DNA of 64,000 nt from Dermanyssus gallinae (lineage: Eukaryota > Arthropoda > Arachnida > Mesostigmata > Dermanyssidae). Below, in pieces: positions 54,827 to 64,000 of the stretch. The notes beneath the pieces are model-generated. The model saw nothing but the letters and a program-made list of their open reading frames with translations, had not been told where the DNA came from and searched no databases. Made by a program: the position numbers and the translations under genes. The first letter of the stretch is position 1, and each line of letters begins with the position of its first letter. Location of the stretch: positions 248,001 through 312,000 of the forward strand of contig QVRM01000484.1 in assembly GCA_003439945.1 (NCBI GenBank), given 5' to 3'.

Positions 54827-57560
54827 TCAATACCCGAAAAAAAGTTTTTGAAGTCCTACAATTACAGATTAATGTCCACTACCACTTTGCAAGAAAACAT
54901 CGTTATTTGCTTTGTTGGTAGGACGAAAAGAGGAATGAGATCGCACGCGTTTCTAACTTTTTGACCTATTGGTTTGATCCCGAAAGGAAACGAGGGGATT
55001 TTCTTATTAATCATCCCAGATAAGGTCAAAGAAGCAATTGTACGTTCCGTTCCTAGGTTGAACGTGCTCGTCGAAGGAGTCCGGCCGAGTTTCATCTGGG
55101 CCATGCCTCTGTTTTCCGGCAGATCGTCACGGAATGATTGCCTTCGGAACTATGTTCAATTTCATCCAAAACGAATCGCTGCTGATTCCAAAATCGAAAT
55201 GTTAGACTCGTCTGCCTACCAGCTGGTATTCGTGCTGCTCATCTTTTTCAAATTAATAAATTAAGCGCATAATACCCCAAATGTAATACATAGAATATAT
55301 AACTAATGTAATGTGATAGTTTCGTACAACATATACAATATAAAATACAACATGATGTATGGGGCATATAGAATACCCGAATAACGGAGATTACCTCGAC
55401 GAGGAAAAACCCACAAATTCGCAGCAAGCAATTCCGTACACTCTGCATATGTAATGTACTAGTCCCGTCCTAATTAAAAACAAATGGAAACAAGGTCAAA
55501 CTAGTTGGGGATTTCCTGGGTATGAAGAACGCAGTCAATGTACGCACGCTAGCGCGAGCTCGCTCTGGTTTCGAAGATTGAATGTCTGACAGTGATGCTG
55601 AGCTACACATTGGGTATATACGAGGTTCGAGCAGGAATACTACATTTTGCCCTAAATGTAGGTAAGTGTCGGTGCTATGGGTGGCTTGCTATCATGCGAT
55701 GTTCGTGGATATGCCGGAATGCTACCGCGGACACTTAGTACAATAGACCTTTTTTCAGGGAGTTGTTTTTATGATTAAAGTTCTTCTTTGCCACGTAGGC
55801 GCGGCATCAGTTGAGCGGAGAGGCCCTCAGAAATAACACGAGCGAACGGAGGGAGCTCAAATACTCTTCCACCAAAACCATCTCCAAGTTGCTCTAATTC
55901 CGTCTAATCGCCCCGGATAAACGTTTGGCATAACTACTAGAAGCTTGGAGCGCACATGCCTTCCCGTCCTTTAAAACCCATACGCACCTTCGTCGGCGGC
56001 AACACAGCATGGGAGCCTTTTTGAAAGAATTGACAATTCGTGACAAACAGGCAACCGTTGCAGCACTCGAATCTGCACTCGAGAACCCAAGAGCCCGAAA
56101 GCAATGCATGGAGTCACGACTTACTGATTGATTAATGGCTTTAAACTTCCAAACGCCAAAGTTAGGCGGGCCCAATTGTATATATATACACGACGTTTCC
56201 GACTGAACTCGCCACAACGACGGGGGAATTTTAATGTTGGAGCATACTTTTGACAGAGATTGTCTTGGAGCATACTCATAACTCTGAATGCTCTTCGTTT
56301 TGTCTGATGCACCGGCTTGAATCACTCGCCAAGTTTGAATGTACCCAAGAACGATACCCAGAAGCGTCGTGTCTCGTTAAGGTGTAACATTGCCCGAAAT
56401 TCTATTGTGATAAGCCCTATTCGGGAACTTCAGTCCAGAGCGGATTATCGCATGTTCAATCGTATCATAAACTCATCAAATAAGTCAAACTATTTTAGCA
56501 TTCGGTTGAACAATCTTAGAAGCGGTAACACCATCTCGTCGAAACAAATTGCCAAGACAGATCGTGAAAATAACATGTTTTCGTGGCGGATGGCGAGGCC
56601 ACTGAGAACTTGAAACGCTAACAGTGCAAATGTCGCCACACAAGTAAACTGACTATTGTATGTATCTAGGCAACGGTTTAAAAAATGTAAATATTGTCCC
56701 CCCTTTAACAAAATAAAAGTGCATTTGAATTGAATTGAAACGTTTTATTTTATTTCGGGGATTGCTGAATACGGCCAGTCCTACCTTAACTAGCTTGCCA
56801 ATTATAAGCACCGATTGAAGAGTGGTCGATCCCAGATTTGAGCCCACGTTGTTCCGACGGAAAAACAATGATGCTTTGCTACTAAACAATCTTGCTCGTT
56901 TCATTATAATGTCTAGTAATTCTTCCAAAAGATGCAAACGGAGGTTGATCGAATGCTTCTGTCTATCTATAAAGTATCCATCTAAAGTAGTTCACCGCCG
57001 GACGAATTCGAATATGATCATATCATACCATGCATTTGGAGATTCTGCCTGCGTATGACAGTGGCTCCTGTGTTGTCTATGTACAGAAAGTAAGCATTGT
57101 AGATGTAAGTGCAAAAAGGCGAATCCACGGGTGGAACCGGTGGAATGAAGCCAATGGCTCCATTGAATAGGTGAATGGTGGAATCTTGTCGACGAAACGG
57201 TTGTCTCGGACTACGCCCCCCGTGATTTACCAAGGTATACGTTGGACAGCGTCACATTTTTGAATGCATCGTAGCGATGACTTGCGCTGCATATCATCAA
57301 CCGCTAGTTCGATATTTTGCATCTTTGACGTTTTGTTTGACCAGCAGCTGTTGAGAACTTCTTTCGAAAACTAGAGATATCATGTGTGCGACAATTGCAG
57401 TTTCTGTCACAAGACAGCTAAGATAACTTCTCCAGACAATTTCTGTTGCGTCAAAGCAACAGAATGCTCCTTTTCTCTCCACAGAGCAACCTTCTGTTGC
57501 TTTGACGTCTGGAACACGTGGCCGATATTTACATATTTCTTTGTGTATCCGCTATTAGTT
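54827..57560. other. No gene recognised
   Basis: A frame at 54974-55264 (96 residues) has no known motif. The rest is AT-rich with short frames. Confidence 0.4.
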
Positions 57561-57579
57561 TAGTCGTACTAGTCCGCTG

Positions 57580-57870
57580 GCATGGCGGCGTGGTCTAGGA
57601 GACTAGTCCGCTAGTCATGGTTGTCATCTACCGGGGTGTCGCCGGTTCGATCCCTGTTGTTGGTTTTCTTTGAGCGATGCTCATTGAGAATAGATAATAA
57701 ACCATACCGCTGAGAGTTAGCGGCCATGCTGTCACAAGAACTGTTGAGGAAACCCTAGATATCTTAACATGTCCGGTCCTCGGTGCATTGAAGATATACC
57801 TCAGGTTAAGTACCAAGCCCGTAGGGGACGGAGGATAGTCTAGAATTAAAAACAACCTCCTTAAAAATGT
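57580..57870 (+). mobile_element. tRNA-derived SINE-like element
   Basis: A-box-like GGCGTGGTCTAGGAG near 57587 and B box GGTTCGATCCC near 57643, then about 200 bp of unrelated tail ending in AATTAAAAAC. The tRNA-like head does not fold into a full cloverleaf by eye. Confidence 0.5.
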
Positions 57871-58277
57871 TGAATTCTAATCCGCTGGCAGCAACTAGTA
57901 TAAGACTCACAAACCACTAAACCGGTAGTCCTCCCCACCCCCTCGCTCGGAATTGAGTGTCATTTTTTGACAGATTACTCTAACTAGAAAGTCACTGCGT
58001 GCTGAGCCGTGCGCCGACTCTAGCAGCCTGAGTAGTGCCTTGTTGGTTTGGCGTAACCATATACATGGATTGGGGTCATGTACGGCTTTTTCTTGCCGAA
58101 AAGCTGCGACGGTGCTTAGTGAACTATTTTCTAGCATCCATCCCAGCTGTGGTGACAGTCAGGCATATTTGTCCATTTCCCGCTAACCGGGTGGAACATC
58201 GCCTTCAGTCTGGCCATGTAACTTGGTATGAACGTCTTGTCCAGCCGATTTGTTCTGCATTGGAGTGACCATTATAT

Positions 58278-58752
58278 TGTAACGTTGTCTCGCTACGCCA
58301 AGTAAGCTGGGGGATGCAGGCTCAGCAGGGCGGTCACTACAACACGAGAGACTCGGGGCAATGATTGATAACCACAGCGTAAGATCTGACTCGTTGTCGG
58401 ACGGATTGATCATCCTTCTCGCGGGCTATTTATTTGGTTCGTATAAAAATAATGTTAAAAAGATGACTCGAATCTTCGACGTCGCTGATTAGACGGCAGT
58501 GGTGCACGTGCCCTATTGTCACCAGCACGCAACCTAGTGGTCTCCTTGGTTGTCACGTTGCACGTTGGATTGGATGCTTGATTGGCTTATTGACGTCGTC
58601 AGTTATCGGCGGTGTAGGTCGTTGTGGTTACGTCGGCTTGGGTGTTTGATTGGTCTACTGACGTCATAATTGGTTGGTCTACTGATGTCACCAGCTGTTG
58701 GCGTCTCAGTGACTGGCAGTTCTGTTACTACGCTGTAGTTAACTTCGTTACA
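58278..58752 (+). mobile_element. Solo LTR, 475 bp
   Basis: Begins TGTAACG and ends CGTTACA (TG...CA with 7-bp inverted ends), flanked on both sides by ATAT (58274-58277 and 58753-58756) as a 4-bp target duplication. No internal retroelement genes beside it. Ty3-like by target-duplication size only; orientation taken from the 49.4-kb copy. Confidence 0.75.
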
Positions 58753-59489
58753 ATATTATCATGGATGAGTTATTGTCAGGACTTAAAAGTGTAGTTTTAT
58801 TTCCTCGAGAAGGCTCTTTTGGCTATGTCCAGGAGGTCTCTGTGACAGGCCACGGTAGAGACAAGGCGGATGAGAGCTCTTGTGTCAGCCCAATTTATCT
58901 ACCGCAGAGTTACTGCATAAAGCAAGCGGTAGTTTCTTTCTCAAATGGTCGCCCTTAAAAGGTTTCAAATCTAGTCATCAATAAGACGCAAAGCTGCCTC
59001 CCTTTCAGAAAACGGACATCATCGAGGTGGTTTGAATGACTTATTTTTCTTATTTGAACTTGGACTTTAGATGCTCTATTAGTCTGCTTATAAAAAGAAA
59101 AAGGAGCCTTCTTGCCGTGTTTTGCAAACAGAGCACATTTTTTAATGGCATTTTAGAAGGGATCATTTTTATTGACAGGACCGCAGAGCGCCTATTCTCG
59201 CTAGTATTTTGCCTACAAAGCGTCAAAACATGAGACCTACAACTATAAAATACCTTCATCATTTAGTGCCTTAAAAGCAGTAATAAAGAGAAACGAAGTG
59301 AACCCGCAACAAGCCGGTATACGAGGAAAACACAAACGAATATTCCATTTTAACGTTTTGCAAAGCCTATGCCCATTAATTATCTGTTTTCAATTATCCA
59401 TTGTCGTTTCAATAATTGTATCTCTGCGTATTTATTTTGACGTCTCTGATGAATAGAATTATTCACTTATTCAATGCATCATGTGCTAA

Positions 59490-61110
59490 GCAGTGGCAGT
59501 AGTTGATGTTGTGGCTCGAACGGTATACCGGGAAAATCCAAGAATTCCCAGAAAACCTCAAAGGTTTTGAAAATGGCGCCTATTCAGCGATATGGAACGA
59601 TGCTGCCCTGACATTGACAAGAAAGCCAGATAAGCAGGCTACAAACCCAGGCGCGTATCACTCGACATGTCTCCTAGGTACCATACGGAAAGCATTCCAA
59701 ACATTTATCAACAGCAGGCTCGCGGCGGAATTGGAGCCGAAGGGAGCACCCTCTGATAAGTAATTTGGCTTCCGACAAAGGCGCTCCATAGAGATGACCA
59801 TGGATCTGGTGCTACAGGAGGCCAAAAAGCAAAGACGGAATTACCGAACTCGAGGAAGTCTTGCATGTCGTCCTTCTAGACATCCGCAACGTCTTCAACT
59901 CACTGAGCTGGCAAGTAATCCTGGATATGATGGCCAAAAAAGTCATGTCTCCGTACCCGACATCACGCCCTCCCTTCTCAGAAGATCGTTCACGAAAACA
60001 AGGAGTTGAATATGACAGCAGGCGTGCCACAAGGATCCAGCGTGGGGCCTCTACTGTGGAACATGGCGTACGATGATTTGATGGGGCTCTACAACGTGGA
60101 GGGTGTTCAGACAGAATTGCGTACGCCGACGACCTACCCATCCCGGTTATGGCGTGCGTACTCCAGGGGTGGGCTCAGCTCATTATCGAAATAGTAAACG
60201 TCTAGATAATGAAGTCCGAAAAAGTGGGCGATCTGGTTGTGACCATCAAGAAGACCCTCACTAGCAATGAGTATATCGGGAAGGCGACCGCTAAGACAGA
60301 CAAGGTCGCTTACAGCCTAGCCAAGATCCTGCCGAAAACACGGTAAGCAACGAAGGACAACTGAAGACTTCTCGCCTCGGTGGCGGAGTCCACTGTGCGT
60401 TACGCCGCTTCTACGCGAGGCCCAAGCGCAATGAAGCTAAAGAAAAAACCGGAAAAACTTTTGAAGACTCAGCGGAAGCGGGCGATAAGAATTGTCAGCC
60501 AATACAGCATGACCGAAATAAAGGCTAATGCCGTAGCTTTGGCTGATTGAGGAACGGATTAGACGGGAGCGAGAACGGCAAAAGAAAGTGGCAGCCCACC
60601 AGCAAATGCTCGAGGAGCGGCAATAGGAATGGGCGCTTGGATCCGCCAAATCATTACTGGCGGATCCAGATCGCTATACTTGTCCTAAGAAATAGCATAA
60701 CAGACAACACGTAAGCATCGCCTATCATCCACAGCAGGTAACGACGTAGCACAGGTGCTTCCAGAAGTACCTGCTAAGGATAGGCAAAGCTCCGGACTTC
60801 GGGTGCGACATGTGTGAGGCCGTCGAGGTGGATGATGTCACTCTCAACATTTTCTTCTGCCTAGCACTAGAAGAAGTACGTACGGGATCACCGGTAGCGG
60901 CTGCATTAGCGTCTTCGGACACGGCGGTGATGGATGGCAAGCGTAGGTGGGACCAAGGTCCTTGAGTTAACCTGGTGGAAAGCGTCCTCGGTAGAAAAAG
61001 CGTGCTGGAGACGGAGCGGAACTCCGACAGCGTCCATAGGAGCGCCGCGGTCGGACGACCAAAGTTAAGCACAGAAAAGACACAAAGAGCACAAGGAAAG
61101 CTCAATTTTT
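59490..61110 (+). mobile_element. Decayed R1-clade non-LTR element
   Basis: RT order is preserved across several frames: STCLLGTIRKAFQTFINSRL, FGFRQRRSIEMT, VVLLDIRNVFNSLSWQVIL (motif A), NMTAGVPQGSSVGPLLWNMA (motif B), then FRIAYADD-like sequence broken by a frameshift near 60125, LAKILPKTR, and a terminal CDMCEAVEVDDVTLNIFFC zinc-like motif (about 60800-60860). Same clade as the PMPCA intron element but far more eroded. Confidence 0.7.
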
Positions 61111-61199
61111 CATCGAAGTAGACAAGAAAGCGCCTCCCTTGAAAAAGAGTTGAAACAAATCTTTCAAAAAAGCTGTAGCAAGTAAAAAAGACTAAAAAA

Positions 61200-62579
61200 A
61201 GTAGTAGTTGTTGTTATTGTTGAAGAGACACTTCGCCTCCATGTTTGTTGTTTTCAGTAGGCCTATCATTATCATCCTGATAATCGTCATGATCAGCATT
61301 ACCACTACTATGATGGCAGTCATCACCACCATCACCAGCAGTAAACAGCAGAAGCAGCAGCAACAACAATCTTCTCGTTGTCGTCTTTGGAGTCGCCGTG
61401 TTTTTCGTCATGGCCATTCGTCTCATTGGCATCGTGATCGACTTCGTTCTCTCGCGCGGCGGTCGATTGGTTGGTCGGTCGGTCGCTTCTTGTCTTCGCG
61501 GTCTTTGGTCTTCGTTGTACCAACATCAGAGTTGCCACCACGATGATCGACCACCTCGCTCACACTTCAACCGCAACCACCACCACCTCGCTGCCACCAT
61601 CACCACCACAAAGTTGCGTCTGGTTCGTTAGCAACAGGCCGACGGCCATAGCTTGACAACGGTAGCCAGCAAAAGCGACGGCGCCGCTGCTGTACACTGC
61701 ACTGCACTTCGAATGCAGTAGTAGGTTATTTGTATTTCATCGGTTTCTCTATCTGATTTGACGTATAGATCGTCCAACCATTAATGCGTTCCACCCGTAT
61801 CTACAGCGGCGGTTGTTGTAAAGTCTTGGCCGTTGCTGCTGCTGCTGCTGTTGTTGCTGTTGTTGTTGACACTCTCGTCGTCCAGTTGCTTTTGATCATG
61901 CACTGCAATTTCATCGCCGCAATAGGTCTATAGCTGCTGCTGCTGCTGTGTGTGGATGTTGATCTACTCTCTTTTTCTTCGTCAACGAAAACGACAACAC
62001 GAAACCACCGAACCCCGCCGACAACCACAAACACTGGTGATACAGCCTGCGCGAGCGACACCAGAAATCGCGGCGGTGGCGAGGAATTTTGCACAACGCA
62101 GACTGACTACCAGCGCCCAGAACAGTCAAGCAGCAGCTACAGTTGCAGCTGCAGAAGCAGATGCAGAACCAACAGCAAAGGCATGGAATAGCTGAAGTTG
62201 ACGATTGGACAAGGAGATGGGCCAACGGCGAGCAAGAAGAGCACTTTGACATAGATTTCGATACCACGGCGGCGGCGGCGGCGGCGACGACGACGATGAC
62301 GACGCCGACGCCAACGAGAAGCACGATGAAGAACATGAAGGTTATTGACCCAACGGCACGGCGAAAGCGTGGTAAAAATATACTTACGAACACACACGCA
62401 CACACACGCAGGCACACTTACATACAAACACACACGCACATGGCTGTGGAGCATCGAACGAAACAGAGTAAAGCCACAGAAATCGCACCAAGTAATACTC
62501 AGCTTTGCTCGATGTCAGCTCGACGGAGACCCACCACACATACTATATTTATATCTATAGCAATTTGAGTTGAGCTTGA

Positions 62580-62580
<1 letters not shown>
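61200..62580. other. Trinucleotide-rich unassigned region, possible host exon
   Basis: Contains GTT, CTG, CAG and GGC repeats (GGC run at about 62267-62285) and a CA-repeat near 62390-62440. A plus-strand frame from 62143 reads GIAEVDDWTRRWANGEQEEH, then FDIDFDT and an Ala/Thr run; it could be a real exon, but no splice partner was found. Confidence 0.3.

Positions 62581-62582
<2 letters not shown>

Positions 62583-62616
<34 letters not shown>
62583..62616. repeat. (TA)n microsatellite, left copy of duplication
   Basis: About 34 bp TA followed by AATTGTAAGCCCACTAATCT. Confidence 0.9.
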
Positions 62617-62619
<3 letters not shown>

Positions 62620-62634
62620 GTAAGCCCACTAATC

Positions 62635-62636
<2 letters not shown>
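62617..62636 (+). repeat. Direct repeat flanking element (left)
   Basis: AATTGTAAGCCCACTAATCT, identical to the sequence at 63881-63900, both preceded by (TA)n. Confidence 0.9.
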
Positions 62637-62666
<30 letters not shown>

Positions 62667-63833
62667 CACATATACCGAAGGCCTCGCTGCTTACGACGAG
62701 ACTACTAGAAATATTCTGGGCGAGGTATTGAACATTAGTTTAGAGGAGAACTTATGGAAAAGAGCAAGCCTTCCAATAGCCTTCGGAGGCCTTGGTATTC
62801 GAAGGTCCATCGACCTCGTCGCAGTGTGCTATGCTGCATCATTGAATCAATTTGGTTCTCTAGCGGAATCACTTGTTAATGAAGATGCAACAATCGTGTT
62901 AAAGAAAACTACCATGTTGGCAGATGCGACGAGGAGGAGCCAACTTGACCCCGGCCCCCTGAAAGAGCACGTGAACCAACTATTTCTCGACGCTTGTAAA
63001 AGTAAGAAATCATCAAGGGATGTCATGGATGACCTTACATCATCAAGAGAACGTGCCGTTTTTTAGCGGCTCAACATCCTTTCAGCGGGGGCTGGCTTCA
63101 AGCACTGCCCTCCCGCCAGCTTGGCACCATGCTGAACCCCAACTCCTTCCGCATGTTGTCAGCCCTTAGGATAGGCGCGCCCGTCTGCCAGCCTTTCTCA
63201 TGTCTTTCATGCAGCCAACCTGTTGACTCTGATAGTCTACATCCTCTAAGCTGTCTAAAAAGCCCTGGCAGACTTACAAGACACGCGGAACTCAACGCCA
63301 TAGTAAGAAGAGCCCTTAGAAGGGCAGGGATACCATCCACACCCGAGCCGAAAGGTCTTTATGGAAGTAGTGAGCTACGACCGGACGGGGTCACCATTCC
63401 GCTATGGTCACAAGGGAAAAGCTTTGCATGGGATGTAACCGTTTCATGCACAGCGGCCTTGTCGTATCTACGTCACAGCGCAGTTGAATCTGGATGGGTT
63501 GCAGAACGCGCGGATTCTGAAAAACGAGGAAAGTATCTCGAGCTGTCAAGGAGGTACCACTTTGTACCCATTGCATTGGAGACACTTGGGCCCATTAGCA
63601 CAGGTACGGCGAAAATCCTGAAGGATATTGGAAAGCGTATAGAAGATATTACGGGTGATCGACGCAAGGCCATGTTTTTGAGACAGATGATGTCTTTGGC
63701 CGTGTGTAGGGGGAACGTGGCTTCTATCGTAGGCGCCATGAATTGAGGAAATCAGCAGAGCATCATGAAATTGGTTTAAACGTTCATACCTCACAATTGT
63801 AAAACCGAAAAATAATAAATAATATTAATAATA

Positions 63834-63834
<1 letters not shown>
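62637..63834 (+). mobile_element. 5'-truncated non-LTR element with PD-(D/E)XK-like terminal domain
   Basis: Starts after the left direct repeat with (AAT)n. Two nearly continuous frames: 62728-63066 (LPIAFGGLGIRRSIDLVAVC) and 63129-63746. The second reads LSALRIGAPVCQPFSCLSC (zinc-like), SLHPLSCLKSPGRLTRHAEL, ELRPDGVTIPLWSQGKSFAW then DVTVSC, and ends FLRQMMSLAVCRGNVASIVG. RPDG...WDVTV has the spacing of a PD-(D/E)XK nuclease core. The layout LxxGGxGxR - Cys/His - PDG/WDV - SLAxxRGNxAS is one I know from RT-linked ORFs of many invertebrates; its nuclease role is inferred. Frames are interrupted by TAG at 63064 and a shift near 63128. An AT-rich tail precedes (TA)n. Confidence 0.75.
63129..63746 (+). 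pseudogene. Terminal domain of RT ORF, 205 residues open
   Basis: The best preserved copy of this domain in the window, with RPDG and WDVTV intact (compare the eroded copy at 22.2-22.8 kb). Open for 205 residues from a Met at 63129 that is probably internal to a longer original ORF. Confidence 0.7.

Positions 63835-63880
<46 letters not shown>
63835..63880. repeat. (TA)n microsatellite, right copy
   Basis: About 46 bp TA directly before the right direct repeat. Confidence 0.95.
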
Positions 63881-63883
<3 letters not shown>

Positions 63884-63900
63884 GTAAGCCCACTAATCTT
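63881..63900 (+). repeat. Direct repeat flanking element (right)
   Basis: AATTGTAAGCCCACTAATCT, same as 62617-62636; most simply a target-site duplication. Confidence 0.9.
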
Positions 63901-64000
63901 GCTTATTTGATTTGTGTCGTGTGATTGATCTGACCTTGGCTTGCGACACAACCTGCCTTGTGTGATGTGAGGAACAATTGAGTTCTACAAAGTATTCTTG

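Noticed and set aside
54974..55264. 96-residue frame of unknown function
   Set aside because: No motif, no splice partner, surrounded by element debris.
57580..57660. Functional tRNA gene
   Set aside because: B box is good, but the anticodon and acceptor stems do not form by eye, and a SINE-like tail follows.

Overview
The window is eukaryotic. It holds intron-containing host genes with GT-AG splice sites, long (TA)n microsatellites, trinucleotide repeats and many decayed transposable elements. Protein content (an animal-type mitochondrial processing peptidase alpha subunit, an animal NAT9) and the transposon mix (R1-clade and I/Jockey-like non-LTR elements, Tc1/mariner remnants, tRNA-derived SINE-like units, a solo LTR) point to an arthropod. 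A mite or tick is my best guess, but the sequence does not prove it.

Three host genes can be modelled. (1) On the plus strand, 3453-16557 holds the 3' part of a giant Ser/Thr/Glu/Pro-rich protein: a 5.0-kb exon, a 2.7-kb exon, a 55-nt micro-exon and a short last exon. All splice phases agree, and both giant exons are symmetric (phase 1-1), so each can be skipped without changing frame. It resembles the giant tail exons of neuronal ankyrins or futsch/MAP1-like proteins, but this is not proven. (2) On the minus strand, 36403 down to 24601 holds nine exons of the mitochondrial processing peptidase alpha subunit (PMPCA, non-catalytic, HxxEK in place of HxxEH). All phases fit, one intron is GC-AG, and the last short exon was not found. 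(3) On the plus strand, 38796-41399 is a complete four-exon NAT9 N-acetyltransferase gene with an AATAAA signal. PMPCA and NAT9 are head to head, about 2.4 kb apart.

Layout: 1-3452 intronic or unassigned; 3453-16557 giant gene; 16558-22200 no gene seen; 22205-23700 retroelement fragments; 24601-36403 PMPCA, with an R1-clade element antisense in intron 3 and RT scraps in introns 1 and 4; 36404-38795 divergent intergenic region; 38796-41454 NAT9 with an inverted SINE-like pair in intron 1. From 42.9 kb to the right end is mostly an element graveyard: an internally deleted I/Jockey-like element, a 1.14-kb foldback element with about 480-bp arms, mariner and Tc1 relics, a solo LTR, R1 relics, and an element encoding a PD-(D/E)XK-like terminal domain flanked by a long direct repeat that includes a microsatellite. 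Two trinucleotide-rich stretches (52.8-54.0 and 61.2-62.6 kb) may be parts of further host genes.

The most novel-looking signals are the roughly 39-residue repeat in the giant exon, the symmetric giant cassette exons, the foldback element, and the recurrent link between retroelement ends and (TA)n tracts.
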